A stretch of DNA of 64,000 nucleotides from Bosea sp. OAE506 (GTDB lineage: Bacteria; Pseudomonadota; Alphaproteobacteria; Rhizobiales; Beijerinckiaceae). The notes below the pieces were generated by a model. That model was not told the DNA's origin. It searched no databases and saw only the letters and a program-made list of their open reading frames with translations. Location: the NCBI RefSeq assembly GCF_040546595.1, contig NZ_JBEPOB010000001.1, positions 4,589,001-4,653,000 of the forward strand, read 5' to 3'. How positions within the stretch are numbered: the first letter of the stretch is position 1; each line of letters opens with the position of its first letter. A program made the position numbers and the translations under genes. This document shows positions 28,918-38,916 of this stretch, one piece after another.

Positions 28918-29253
28918 TCAGGTCTCGACGAGGTCCAGGCGCGGGTCGCCGGCGCGGTTCTCGATCTCGACCAGCCAGAGATCGCTGTCGAAGCGCAGCT
29001 CGCGCGTCATGCGGTCCTCGATGCTCAAGGGGTCGCCGTCGAGCACGAGCTGGAAGCGGCGAACGCCGTCTTCCTCCGCCAGAGCCTGCGGCGCCGGGCC
29101 GTAGAGCGCCGCCGTGCGGTCGAGCCGGTCGAGCTTGACGAAGATGGCGCCGGCCTCGGCCGCGCCGCGGCGTCGCAGCACGGCAACCAGCCCGTCATGC
29201 GCTGCCTGGCGCAGATAGGCCGATACCCAGAAATCGCTGGTCAGGCGCGCCAT
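28918..29253 (-). CDS. DUF1491-family protein
   Basis: A 111-residue soluble protein: MARLTSDFWVSAYLRQAAHD, GAAEAGAIFVKLDRLDRTAA, and a C-terminal DRMTRELRFDSDLWLVEIEN, matching DUF1491 across its whole length. The family is confined to Alphaproteobacteria and has no assigned function. It lies directly downstream of the Pro/Ala-rich membrane protein (31-nt gap, same strand), a neighbourhood I recall as common in Hyphomicrobiales, with a histidine kinase further upstream. The three genes may form one transcript under the CtrA box at 31787. The ATG at 29253 gives the conserved N-terminus. Confidence 0.85.
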   Translation of the reverse strand: MARLTSDFWVSAYLRQAAHDGLVAVLRRRGAAEAGAIFVKLDRLDRTAALYGPAPQALAEEDGVRRFQLVLDGDPLSIEDRMTRELRFDSDLWLVEIENRAGDPRLDLVET

Positions 29254-29284
29254 GCTGCCTCGCGGGCCGGCTGCGACCGGCAGC

Positions 29285-29899
29285 TCAGTTCTCGGCGCCG
29301 CGACGCGGCTGGGCCGGGCGCGTCTGCGAGACGGGGCGGATTTCGGCCGGCGGGCGGATATCGGCGCCGTTGATGAGGTCGGCGATCGGATCGCGCGGAG
29401 CCGCGGGCGCCCGGGCCGCGGGTGCGGCGGGCGCGGATGCAGGAGCGCTGCGGGCGACATTGGTCACCGCTGCGGGCGGGCGCGGGGCGGCTTCCCGAGG
29501 CTGGGCCTCGCGGGCCGGCTGCACCAGCTCCGTCGGCCGCGCAGGCGGCATCGGCGTGCCGCCCGTCTGGGTCGGAGCGGCCTGCAGCGGCGCGGACGGG
29601 GTGGCCGGCGGCTCGCCGCGCACGGCCTGGCGGGCCGGAGCGGGAGCCGAGGGGGCCGAGATCATCGGTGCCGGGTGGCGGGCCTTCTGGAAGAACAGGG
29701 CGTTGGCCAGGATCGCGCCCGAGATCGCCATGAAGAGCAGCATGACGAGCGCGCGGCCGGGCTTGCGCAGCGCCAGCCGCCCGACGCGGCCGAGCCAGCC
29801 GGGCTTGCTGCGCGTCGCAGTGGCCGGCTTGGCCGGGCGCCGGACAGCGGGAGCGGACAGGGAAACGCCGGAATGGGCGCGGGCGGCGATCGTGGACAT
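29285..29899 (-). CDS. Single-pass membrane protein with Pro/Ala-rich periplasmic tail
   Basis: A 204-residue protein: a basic cytoplasmic N-terminus (about residues 1-47, KPATATRSKPGWLGRVGRLA), one membrane helix (about 50-70, ALVMLLFMAISGAILANALF), then a Pro/Ala/Arg-rich low-complexity tail containing KARHPAPM and DPIADLING. The anchor followed by RHPAP and DPIADLI resembles the N-terminal part of rhizobial peptidoglycan-binding proteins found beside DUF1491 genes, but the usual C-terminal peptidoglycan-binding repeat is missing here. Either this is a short variant or the domain was lost. It is probably co-transcribed with the histidine kinase upstream (15-nt gap) and with DUF1491. Confidence 0.7.
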   Translation of the reverse strand: MSTIAARAHSGVSLSAPAVRRPAKPATATRSKPGWLGRVGRLALRKPGRALVMLLFMAISGAILANALFFQKARHPAPMISAPSAPAPARQAVRGEPPATPSAPLQAAPTQTGGTPMPPARPTELVQPAREAQPREAAPRPPAAVTNVARSAPASAPAAPAARAPAAPRDPIADLINGADIRPPAEIRPVSQTRPAQPRRGAEN

Positions 29900-29914
29900 G
29901 CGCGGGCTCGTGGT

Positions 29915-31726
<1,812 letters not shown>

Positions 31727-31786
31727 CGCAACGCCCGACCTGCGCGGACCGTTCGCCCGCTTGACGTCAACTTCGCCGGAGCCGGT

Positions 31787-31801
31787 TTAAGCCGGGCTTA
31801 A
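31787..31801. promoter_or_regulatory. CtrA box, exact TTAA-N7-TTAA, upstream of the histidine kinase
   Basis: TTAA (31787-31790), GCCGGGC, TTAA (31798-31801), embedded in a 17-bp palindrome (31786-31802). A second short palindrome, TTGACGTCAA, lies at 31761-31770, between the box and the kinase start at 31726. In the rest of the gene-free stretch 31727-32042 nothing else was identified; it leads to the small gene at 32043 on the other strand. Confidence 0.72.
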
Positions 31802-32042
31802 AGACATAGGGCAGCAAGGCCCGACACGCGCCTCACACGACTGAAATTACGCTGTTCTGTCAGCGCCTTAGTCGTATGGTCCGGGTTCGCACGGTGACGC
31901 GGGCCATGTTACGAGCAAGGTGAACGGAAGCTGAAGATGATGCTCAGCCTTTGACGATGCGAGATCACGCGATTTTTCGAGATTGACGGCTAATGTGATG
32001 CTCAGAACGGGGCAGAACGCCCTTTTCGGAGCGGAGGCGGCG

Positions 32043-32327
32043 ATGGCCTACATCCTGCGGAGCCTGGCGGTGATCGGCGTGATCGCGCTGAACTCGCCCG
32101 TCCATGGCGGGCGGTCCGAGGCGCCGCAAACGGCGACGACCGCGCGCAGCGCCCTACGAACGGTCGCGCAGGTCCCTCCGCACGAGACCGCCTCCAGCCT
32201 GACCGCCGCACGCGAGGCGGCGCAGATCATCGCCGGGCTCGATCCCGAGACACGCCAGCGGCTGCTCGAGATGGCGGCCGGCGCCGCCCGCGGCGCGATC
32301 ACGGGACAGAGCGCCGCGACGCGCTGA
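32043..32327 (+). CDS. Small secreted hypothetical protein
   Basis: A 94-residue protein with an N-terminal hydrophobic signal-like segment (MAYILRSLAVIGVIALNSPV) followed by a hydrophilic, helical mature part ending EAAQIIAGLDPETRQRLLEM and AAGAARGAITGQSAATR. It is exported or anchored; no family is assigned with confidence, though short rhizobial DUF5330-like proteins have a similar plan. ATG 32043 is chosen because GGAGGCGGCG sits directly upstream at ideal distance; the open frame to 31983 lacks such a site. The sufE gene follows 88 nt downstream on the same strand, without obvious functional link. Confidence 0.6.
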   Translation: MAYILRSLAVIGVIALNSPVHGGRSEAPQTATTARSALRTVAQVPPHETASSLTAAREAAQIIAGLDPETRQRLLEMAAGAARGAITGQSAATR

Positions 32328-32415
32328 CGCGCGGGCCGCAGCGCGCTTGACGGCGGGGCGCGGGGCGCCGAAGACGCTGCGATGCCGGCAACCTCCCGGC
32401 CGGCACGGACGGATC

Positions 32416-32844
32416 ATGAGCGCCAGCCTCGACGAGATCATCGCCAATTTCGACCTGCTCGACGAGTGGGACGACCGCTATCGCTATCTGATCGAGCTCG
32501 GCAAAAGTCTCGAACCGCTGCCGGAAGAGGCCCATAACGAGGCCAACAAGGTGCGCGGCTGCGCCAGCCAGGTCTGGCTCGAGGGCCGGGCCGAGGCCGG
32601 CCCCGGCCCGCAGACGCGGCTGACCTTCCGCGGCGACAGCGACGCCCATATCGTGCGCGGCCTCGTCGCCCTGGCGCTGGCGATCTATTCCGGCCGCAGC
32701 GCCGCCGACATCCTCGCGACCGACGCCTTCGAGACCTATGAGCGGCTCGGGCTAGCGGCGCATCTCACACCGCAGCGCTCCAACGGCGTGCGCTCGATGA
32801 TCGAGCGCATCAAGGCCGACGCCCGCACGGCGGCCGGCGGCTGA
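32416..32844 (+). CDS. sufE: SufE-family cysteine desulfuration protein
   Basis: A 142-residue cytosolic protein matching SufE in length and throughout: IIANFDLLDEWDDRYRYLIE, then NKVRGCASQVWLEG with the sulfur-accepting Cys49, and late RSNGVRSMIERIKADA. SufE accepts persulfide sulfur from the desulfurase SufS and passes it to the SufBCD scaffold for Fe-S cluster assembly. Here it stands apart from any suf operon, which is usual for the stand-alone SufE of rhizobia. ATG 32416 gives the family's start; the open frame continues upstream to 32347 without similarity. The converging DUF6456 gene ends 13 nt beyond its stop. Confidence 0.93.
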   Translation: MSASLDEIIANFDLLDEWDDRYRYLIELGKSLEPLPEEAHNEANKVRGCASQVWLEGRAEAGPGPQTRLTFRGDSDAHIVRGLVALALAIYSGRSAADILATDAFETYERLGLAAHLTPQRSNGVRSMIERIKADARTAAGG

Positions 32845-32856
32845 GGGCGGCACCGC

Positions 32857-33667
32857 TCATTCCGCTCCCGCCATGGTCCGCGGGCGGGCACCCTCCGCCT
32901 GCCAGACCTGCAGCTCGCGGCTTCCGCGCGCCGGAGGGACGACGAGCCCGTAATGCTGGGCGAGCCCCGCTAGGGCCATGCGCAGCACGACCTTGGGCGG
33001 AGCGCGCCGGCCAGCCGCGCTCACGCTCGACGGCATCGAGCCCCTTCAGGAAGCCGCAAACGTCGATCGCGAGGCCGGAGAGTTCGGGGCCGAGCCTGTC
33101 GCAGGCTCGGGCGACGCGCTGGCGCGCGGCCAGCGCCGTGTCGGAGGCCTCTGCCGGGCCGCGGCTGCCGGCGCCGCGGCCGTCGGGCGCCGAGGCGGCA
33201 TCCCAGTTCATCGTCGTGCGCGGCATCATCCGCGCCAGGGTGAGATCGGACCGGAAGCGCTCGCCCGCGGCGAACTCCTCGTCCGAGATCTGGGGCCGGC
33301 CATCCTTCCCCGGTCGACGGTGCAGCCAGAGCAGCGGACTCTCGCGCTCGTCGAGTTTGACCATCTGGGCGGTGCCATCGACGACGATGCGCGCCTCGGC
33401 CAGATGGCGCCCGGCGGCGGTCGCGGGCTTTGCCGCGACGAGGCGCCGCCCCCGGCCCTCGCCGCGCCAGAGGGCGGCGCCGCGCGCCAGCAGCGGCAGC
33501 ACCGCCTCGGGCGAGACGAAGCCCGCGCCCAGCGTCGTGCCACCGCTGCGATAGAGCGCGATCCGCCCGCAGCCCAGCGGCGACGGGCAGGCAAAGGCGC
33601 CGGGCTCGGCCAGATGCCGCTCCAGCCGCGCGACCTCGGCTGCTGCAGTGCCACCTGCGGGGCTCAT
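32857..33667 (-). pseudogene. DUF6456-domain protein, single-base frameshift
   Basis: The N-terminal 220 residues from ATG 33667 read well: AEVARLERHLAEPGAFACPS, QISDEEFAAGERFRSDLTLA, and then the DUF6456 core ACDRLGPELSGLAIDVCGFL with ERERGWPARSA. At the GGG run 32995-32997 the frame breaks. Dropping one base restores AKVVLRMALAGLAQHYGLVV and a stop at 32859-32857, giving about 269 residues. This C-terminus (KxxLxxALxxLAxHYG) is what the family should have. DUF6456 proteins are alphaproteobacterial, probably DNA-related, and of unknown function. The start overlaps the stop of the DnaA-like HTH gene upstream (33664-33667), so the pair is coupled. Confidence 0.8.
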
Positions 33668-34035
33668 CGGCGCGACTCCGCCGGGATCAGCGCTTCCAAG
33701 GCCCGCATCAGCGCCAGCAGCGCGACCTCCAGCGCCGCGAGCGCGAATTCCTGCAGCGGATCGTCCCGCCGGTCCTCGATCACGGCGCAAGCATGGCGGA
33801 CCGTGGTGCGGTCGCGCCCGAAGCAGCTGCCGACGCGGGTGAAGGTCAGCCCGAAGACGACATGGGCGAGATACATCGCCGTCTGCCGCGCCTGGGCGGC
33901 CGGCGCGCGCCCGCGGCGGGCGGCCCGCAGGGCCGTGGGCGGGATATGGCGGATGGCGGCCACGGCCGCTTCCGCAAGGCGCGCGCCCGCCGTCTCGCGC
34001 AAGGGATCGCTCCTGTCAAAGCCCGTCATGTTCAT
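33664..34035 (-). CDS. Helix-turn-helix protein resembling DnaA domain IV
   Basis: A 123-residue protein. The central part, ARQTAMYLAHVVFGLTFTRV then GSCFGRDRTTVRHACAVIED, matches the DNA-binding domain IV of DnaA (RQxAMYL ... FGxRDHTTVxHAxxxIE), but the ATPase domains are absent. It probably binds DNA. It is translationally coupled to the DUF6456 gene downstream, a pairing I recall in many Hyphomicrobiales. Whether it touches DnaA boxes or acts as an ordinary transcription factor is not known. The alternative ATG two codons later (34029) would shorten it trivially. The nearby A+T-rich segment 34036-34130 probably holds its promoter. Confidence 0.82.
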   Translation of the reverse strand: MNMTGFDRSDPLRETAGARLAEAAVAAIRHIPPTALRAARRGRAPAAQARQTAMYLAHVVFGLTFTRVGSCFGRDRTTVRHACAVIEDRRDDPLQEFALAALEVALLALMRALEALIPAESRR

Positions 34036-34150
34036 GATGTGTTCTGCCTCCGTCGCCCCGGAACGGGCCGACCGGGGATCATCACTGCATGAATAAATTC
34101 CTATATCAAGTCATCGTGACGACGGAGCCGCGTTATCCCCGCAGCCAACG

Positions 34151-34178
34151 AAAAAGGCCGCCGGCGAACCGGCGGCCT
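34151..34178 (-). terminator. Rho-independent terminator after mucR
   Basis: On the minus strand a ten-base-pair stem AGGCCGCCGG/CCGGCGGCCT with a TTCG tetraloop, followed by a T run (the AAAAA at 34151-34155 on the plus strand). It lies 45 nt after the mucR stop. Confidence 0.9.
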
Positions 34179-34222
34179 CTCGAAACTCCCGCGCCGCAGA
34201 AAGCGGCGGCGGCCACCGACAA

Positions 34223-34639
34223 TCAGCGGCGCTTGCGGCGCTGCTGGCCCAGACCCATCTTCTTCGCGAGCTGCGAACGGGCCTCGGCATAGTTGGGGGC
34301 GACCATCGGATAGTCGGGCGGCAGGCCCCACTTCTCGCGATATTGCTCGGGCGACATGTTGTACTGCGTGCGCAGATGGCGCTTCAGCGACTTGAATTTC
34401 TTCCCGTCCTCCAGGCAGATCAGGTAATCGGCCGTGATCGACTTCTTCACCGGAATGGCCGGGCGGGGCGCCTCGGCCGGGACGACCGGCGCGGCGCCAC
34501 CGACGACGCGGTTCAGAGCAGCGTGAACATCGCTGATCAGCGCAGGCAGATCGGAGGCGGGAACAGAGTTGTTCGAGACATAGGCAGAGACGATGTCCGC
34601 CGTCAGCTCGATGTAATCCGATCCGTCGTTGTCGGCCAT
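34223..34639 (-). CDS. mucR: MucR/Ros-family zinc-finger transcriptional regulator
   Basis: A 138-residue regulator of the Ros/MucR family: an N-terminal helical region ([20 protein letters not shown]), then the prokaryotic zinc-finger region [40 protein letters not shown] and the conserved [20 protein letters not shown], with a basic tail. MucR binds A+T-rich targets as higher-order complexes and controls exopolysaccharide, motility and cell-cycle genes in rhizobia and Brucella. The Cys pair is reduced here to the single Cys of YLICLEDG, as in other MucR proteins that bind DNA with fewer Cys ligands. A strong terminator follows. Confidence 0.94.
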   Translation of the reverse strand: MADNDGSDYIELTADIVSAYVSNNSVPASDLPALISDVHAALNRVVGGAAPVVPAEAPRPAIPVKKSITADYLICLEDGKKFKSLKRHLRTQYNMSPEQYREKWGLPPDYPMVAPNYAEARSQLAKKMGLGQQRRKRR

Positions 34640-34976
34640 GATGGCGTCACTCCCTGATACATAAGCTGCGTTGCTGCGATTGTGGAAGACATTGACCCAT
34701 CAATGCCTTGTGCGATCCTGACCAAGAGCACCCGAACACTATCGACTCAGACGCGACTGCAGCGGATCGGTCGGGACCGTTTAATGGATGGGCAACGTCG
34801 CCGCAAGTGATCGGCCCCGCGCGAATACGATTTATCCTCTCCATTTATTGCCGCGCCGCACAGTTGAACATGGTATCGGCCGTCCGTGCGGAGCGGCATC
34901 TTGGCCCTGTGCCTTGATCTTGCCAGCCTGCGCCGGCCTCTCTACCTGTCGGTGCCGCCGGCCCGAGGAGATGTCG
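34640..34976. other. Intergenic region between divergent mucR and oligopeptidase B
   Basis: 337 nt with no convincing gene. The mucR-proximal 130 nt are A+T-richer than the surroundings, as expected for a MucR-autoregulated promoter, and contain the inverted pair CATTGACCCATCAATG (near 34691-34706). The oligopeptidase-proximal half ends in the ribosome site GAGGAG at 34965-34970. Confidence 0.45.
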
Positions 34977-37130
34977 ATGCGCCCACAGTCTGTTCCCGCC
35001 GCGAAGACCCCGCGTCGGCGCCCGCCCTCTCCGCCGCGCGCCGAGATCCGGACCAAGACCACGCAGGTCCATGGCGTCACGCTGCAGGATGATTACGACT
35101 GGCTGCGGGCGGCGAACTGGAAAGAGGTGCTGCGCGAGCCCGAGGCCCTGCCCGCCGACATCCGCAGCTATCTCGAGGCCGAGAACGCCTATGCCAAGGC
35201 GTTGATGGCGCCGACGCGGGTGCTGCAGCGCGAGCTCGTCAAGGAGATGCGCGGCCGGCTCAAGGAAGACGATTCCAGCGTCCCGCAACCGGATGGGCCG
35301 TTCCTCTACTATTCGCGCTATCGCCGGGGTGCCGAGCATCCGCTGATCTGCCGCAAGCCGCGGGGCGGCAAGGGGCGCGAGACGATCATGCTCGATGCCG
35401 ATGCGCTGGCGGAGGGCAAGGATTTCTTCGACCTCGCCGACACCGCCCACAGCCCCGACCACCGGCTGCTGGCCTGGAGTGCCGACGAGGCGGGCTCGGA
35501 ACTCCACACGATCCGCGTGCGCGATCTCGCGAGCGGCGAGGATCTTGCCGACGCCGTTCCCGACACTACCGGCGACATCGTCTGGGCGGCCGACAGCCGG
35601 TCGTTCTTCTATGTCGGCCTCGACGCCGACCACCGGCCGTCCCGGGTGCTACGCCACCGGCTGGGCGAGCCCGCCGAGCGGGACACGCTCCTCCATGACG
35701 AGGCGGATGCCGGCATGTTCGTCGACATCGACGAGACGCAGTCCGGCCGGTTCCTGCTGATCTCGATCAACGATCACGAAACCTCGGAGATCCGGCTGGT
35801 CGACCTGACCCAGGACGATGCGACGCCGGCGATCGTCGCGCCGCGCCTGCTCGGGCGGCAATACGACGTCGAGCACCATGGCGACGAGCTGCTGATCCAC
35901 ACCAATGCGGACGGCGCCGAGGACTTCAAGATCGTCACCGCGCCAGCGTCGGCGCCGGCTGCGGAGCATTGGCGGGATCTGATCGCGCATGTGCCGGGCC
36001 GGCTGATCCTCAGCCATCTCTGTCTCAAGGGCCGCCTGATCCGGCTCGAGCGCGAGAACGGGCTGCCGCGCATCGTCATCCGCGACCTCGCGAGCGGGGC
36101 CGAGAACAGCATAGCCTTCGACGAGGAGGCCTATGGGCTGGGGCTGGACGCAGGCTACGAGTTCGATACCGACACATTGCGTTTCATCTACGCCTCGATG
36201 GCCCGTCCGGCCGAGACCTATGACTACGACATGGGCAGCGGCGCGCGTGTCCTGCTGAAGCGCCAGGACATCCCCTCCGGTCACGATCCCGAGGCCTATC
36301 GGGTGCGCCGAATCTTCGCCAAGGCGCAGGATGGCGAGCTGGTGCCGATCTCGCTGCTGCACCGGGCGGATCTGGCGCCCGACGGCAGCGCGCCCTGCCT
36401 GCTTTACGGCTACGGCTCCTATGGTTCGGCGATGTCGGCCTCTTTCCGCACGCGCCCGCTCAGCCTCGTCGACCGGGGCTTCGTCTATGCCATCGCCCAT
36501 GTCCGCGGCGGCACCGAGAAGGGCCGGCGCTGGTATCTCGACGGCAAGCGGGAGAAGAAGCGCAACACCTTCACCGATTTCATCGCTGCCGCCGAGGCCC
36601 TCGTGGAGGGCGGCTTCACCGCACGCGGACGCATCGTCGCGGAAGGTGGCAGCGCCGGCGGCATGCTGATGGGCGCGGTCGCCAACATGGCCCCTCACCT
36701 CTTCGCGGGCATCGTCGCAGAAGTGCCCTTCGTCGACGTGCTGAACACGATCCTCGACGACACCCTGCCGCTGACGCCGCCGGAATGGCCGGAATGGGGC
36801 GACCCGATCCGCGATGTCGCCGCCTTCGAGACGATCCGCAGCTACTCGCCCTATGACAACGTCACGGCCCAGGCCTATCCGCCGATCCTGGCGATGGCGG
36901 GCCTCACCGATCCGCGCGTAACCTATTGGGAGCCGGCGAAATGGGTGGCGCGCCTGCGTGCGACCATGACCGGCGGCGGGCCGGTGCTGCTGCACACCAA
37001 CATGGATGCCGGCCATGCCGGCTCGGCCGGGCGCTTCGATTCGCTGAAGGAGACGGCTCTGGCCTATGCCTTCGCCATCCAGGCCGTCGGCGGCGGCTGG
37101 CCGGACGAGGCGGCTGCGCGGGAAGCCTGA
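34977..37130 (+). CDS. ptrB: S9-family serine peptidase, oligopeptidase B-like
   Basis: A 717-residue enzyme: an N-terminal seven-bladed propeller (about residues 50-410) and a C-terminal alpha/beta-hydrolase domain. The nucleophile is in AEGGSAGGMLMGAV, with the Asp in AGLTDPRVTYWEP and the His in TNMDAGHAGSAGRF. RGGTEKGRRWYLDGK is the characteristic oligopeptidase B stretch. It cleaves short peptides after Arg/Lys, probably in the cytoplasm, as no signal peptide is seen. Two ATGs compete: 34971 abuts the GAGGAG ribosome site, while 34977 has ideal 6-nt spacing, so 34977 is chosen. It converges on the acidic membrane protein gene with 13 nt between. Confidence 0.92.
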   Translation: MRPQSVPAAKTPRRRPPSPPRAEIRTKTTQVHGVTLQDDYDWLRAANWKEVLREPEALPADIRSYLEAENAYAKALMAPTRVLQRELVKEMRGRLKEDDSSVPQPDGPFLYYSRYRRGAEHPLICRKPRGGKGRETIMLDADALAEGKDFFDLADTAHSPDHRLLAWSADEAGSELHTIRVRDLASGEDLADAVPDTTGDIVWAADSRSFFYVGLDADHRPSRVLRHRLGEPAERDTLLHDEADAGMFVDIDETQSGRFLLISINDHETSEIRLVDLTQDDATPAIVAPRLLGRQYDVEHHGDELLIHTNADGAEDFKIVTAPASAPAAEHWRDLIAHVPGRLILSHLCLKGRLIRLERENGLPRIVIRDLASGAENSIAFDEEAYGLGLDAGYEFDTDTLRFIYASMARPAETYDYDMGSGARVLLKRQDIPSGHDPEAYRVRRIFAKAQDGELVPISLLHRADLAPDGSAPCLLYGYGSYGSAMSASFRTRPLSLVDRGFVYAIAHVRGGTEKGRRWYLDGKREKKRNTFTDFIAAAEALVEGGFTARGRIVAEGGSAGGMLMGAVANMAPHLFAGIVAEVPFVDVLNTILDDTLPLTPPEWPEWGDPIRDVAAFETIRSYSPYDNVTAQAYPPILAMAGLTDPRVTYWEPAKWVARLRATMTGGGPVLLHTNMDAGHAGSAGRFDSLKETALAYAFAIQAVGGGWPDEAAAREA

Positions 37131-37143
37131 AGCCGCAGGGCGC

Positions 37144-38586
37144 TCAGCTTCCCAGCCGGCTCTTCTCGCTGGCGAGATAGACCTTCAGCTCGTCCATCGA
37201 GGCGAAGCTGTAGTCGCCATCGGGCGTGCGGGCCTTGATCGAGCCGTCCGCATAAATGGTGAAATGCGCCTCGCCGACCTGATAGGCGCCTACGATGCCC
37301 TCATCGGAGGCTGCGGGAGCCGTTTCGACCGGCGAGGCGGCAGGCTCGTCGACCTGCCCATGCCGGTCCGTCTCATGCCGGTCCGTCTCGTGCCAGGCCG
37401 GAGCGGCATCGGCACCCGGCTCGGCTGAAGTGACCTCCTGCGTCTGCGGCGGCCAGGCCGGCACGGAGCGATCGTCGAGATCGAGAACCGGCCAGGGCAG
37501 GTCGGGAGCCAGCGTCGGCTCCATACGCCGCGGCGGCGGTACGATCTCGACCGCGTCGGCCCCCTCCGGCTCCGGCGCGCGCCGGCTCAATGCCGAATCC
37601 ATCCAGCTCGCTGCAGCCGCCAGATCTTCAGGCTCCGCCGTGCTCCGGATCGGGCCGTCGAAGCGAGGCTCGACGCGCCCGCCGACGGGGCCGAGGCCGA
37701 GCCCGGCAAGGCTTTCGCGCAGGCGGCCGAACTCATCGTCCTCGGCGACGGCGGCCGGGGCCTCCGGCGTGAGCGGGTCGTCGATGTCGGAGGCCAGTGG
37801 CGCCGCGGGTTCCGCCGTGTCGGGCTCCGGCGCGGTGGCATCGGCCCACGGATCGGCGGAATCCTCCTGCGACTCGGACGCAGGCGGGAGCGTGTCATCG
37901 GCCGGCAGCGACAGTGAGGGCGCATCCACCTCGAAGGAGGTGGGGAGCAGCACGGGCTCGGGATCGACGGGGCGGAACGGGTCGAAGACCGGCAGGTCCT
38001 CGGCCTCGATCGGGTCCGATGCCATCTCAGCCGGTTCGGCCTCCGTCTTCGCGGCAGCCGAGGGCGCCTCGGTGGCGTCAGCCTCGCTCTCGGCCGGCTG
38101 GGCAGCCGGCGTCCCAAGGACGCTGGCGAGATGCGCGCCGAAGAGATCCGGCTCGTCGGCCTTCGTTGCGGGCTCTGGCTCCGCCTTGTCCGCTCCCGCC
38201 ACCGCGGCGCCGACCAGACCCGCGCCCGCGAGCGCACCGGCGACGGCTGCCGCCGCGGATGGGCCGGCAGCGCCGGAGACCGGCTCAGCGGAAGACGGCA
38301 CCGAGAGTGAAGGCGATGAGGACGGACCCGGCTCGCGGGCCGCCACGCCTGCGGCGCCGGCCAGAGACAGCGCCATCGTCGTGCCTGAGAGCTTGTTCTC
38401 CAGCGAGCGCAGCTTCGCCAGCACCTGCGCGAGCGCCAGCATGATCACGCCGGCGACCGCCACCACCGTGCCGATGATGACCTGCGTGAAGCCGCGCTCG
38501 AGCACAATATAGGGCAAGCCGTCGATGATCGCCGCCGCGCCGCCGCCGAGAAAAACGAGGCCGAGCAGGATGAAGAGAATGATCAA
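37144..38586 (-). CDS. Membrane protein with long acidic low-complexity region
   Basis: A 480-residue protein of no known family. Two N-terminal membrane helices (about residues 1-22, MIILFILLGLVFLGGGAAAI, and 32-56, FTQVIIGTVVAVAGVIMLAL) precede a short helix with KLRSLENKL. Some 330 residues rich in Ala, Pro, Glu, Asp and Ser follow, probably disordered (for example EDLPVFDPFRPVDPEPVLLP). A compact C-terminal module of about 50 residues, GAYQVGEAHFTIYADGSIKA and SFASMDELKVYLASEK, closes the protein. The module looks like a small beta domain reading a ligand or partner. Gene length and base composition are normal, and the role is unknown. Confidence 0.7.
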   Translation of the reverse strand: MIILFILLGLVFLGGGAAAIIDGLPYIVLERGFTQVIIGTVVAVAGVIMLALAQVLAKLRSLENKLSGTTMALSLAGAAGVAAREPGPSSSPSLSVPSSAEPVSGAAGPSAAAAVAGALAGAGLVGAAVAGADKAEPEPATKADEPDLFGAHLASVLGTPAAQPAESEADATEAPSAAAKTEAEPAEMASDPIEAEDLPVFDPFRPVDPEPVLLPTSFEVDAPSLSLPADDTLPPASESQEDSADPWADATAPEPDTAEPAAPLASDIDDPLTPEAPAAVAEDDEFGRLRESLAGLGLGPVGGRVEPRFDGPIRSTAEPEDLAAAASWMDSALSRRAPEPEGADAVEIVPPPRRMEPTLAPDLPWPVLDLDDRSVPAWPPQTQEVTSAEPGADAAPAWHETDRHETDRHGQVDEPAASPVETAPAASDEGIVGAYQVGEAHFTIYADGSIKARTPDGDYSFASMDELKVYLASEKSRLGS

Positions 38587-38676
38587 CGGCGTGTCCTCGG
38601 CAATGAGCGGGAAGGCAAATCAGGCAATCCGCCGGGCCGCCTGGAGTGGCCCGTCTGCCCCGCCATCATCTAACGT

Positions 38677-38699
38677 ATTGAATAAGAGAGAGTTTCAAT
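38677..38699. promoter_or_regulatory. Inverted repeat ATTGAA-N11-TTCAAT upstream of sodB
   Basis: Perfect six-base arms at 38677-38682 and 38694-38699, around a purine-rich AAGAGAGAG spacer, in the only clearly A+T-rich part of the 330-nt gap between the acidic membrane protein and sodB. The spacing suits a dimeric regulator. The rest of the gap 38587-38916 shows nothing further except the sodB ribosome site. Confidence 0.35.
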
Positions 38700-38916
38700 T
38701 TCCGCTCCCGACAGAAGCGAGGATTCGGGCGGGAGTGAGGCGCTTTCCGGCGCAATGCGCCGCTGCAATGTGGCGCCAGCGGTTGCCGGGGAGCCGACGG
38801 AGGCTTAACTAACGAAGCGGATGGCGGGCGCCCCCGAGGGGCTCCAACCGGCCCGTGCCGCCCTGCGGCAAGCCATTCTCAGTTCACGCGATTTGCCAGC
38901 CCAAGGAGAGGCGCCG

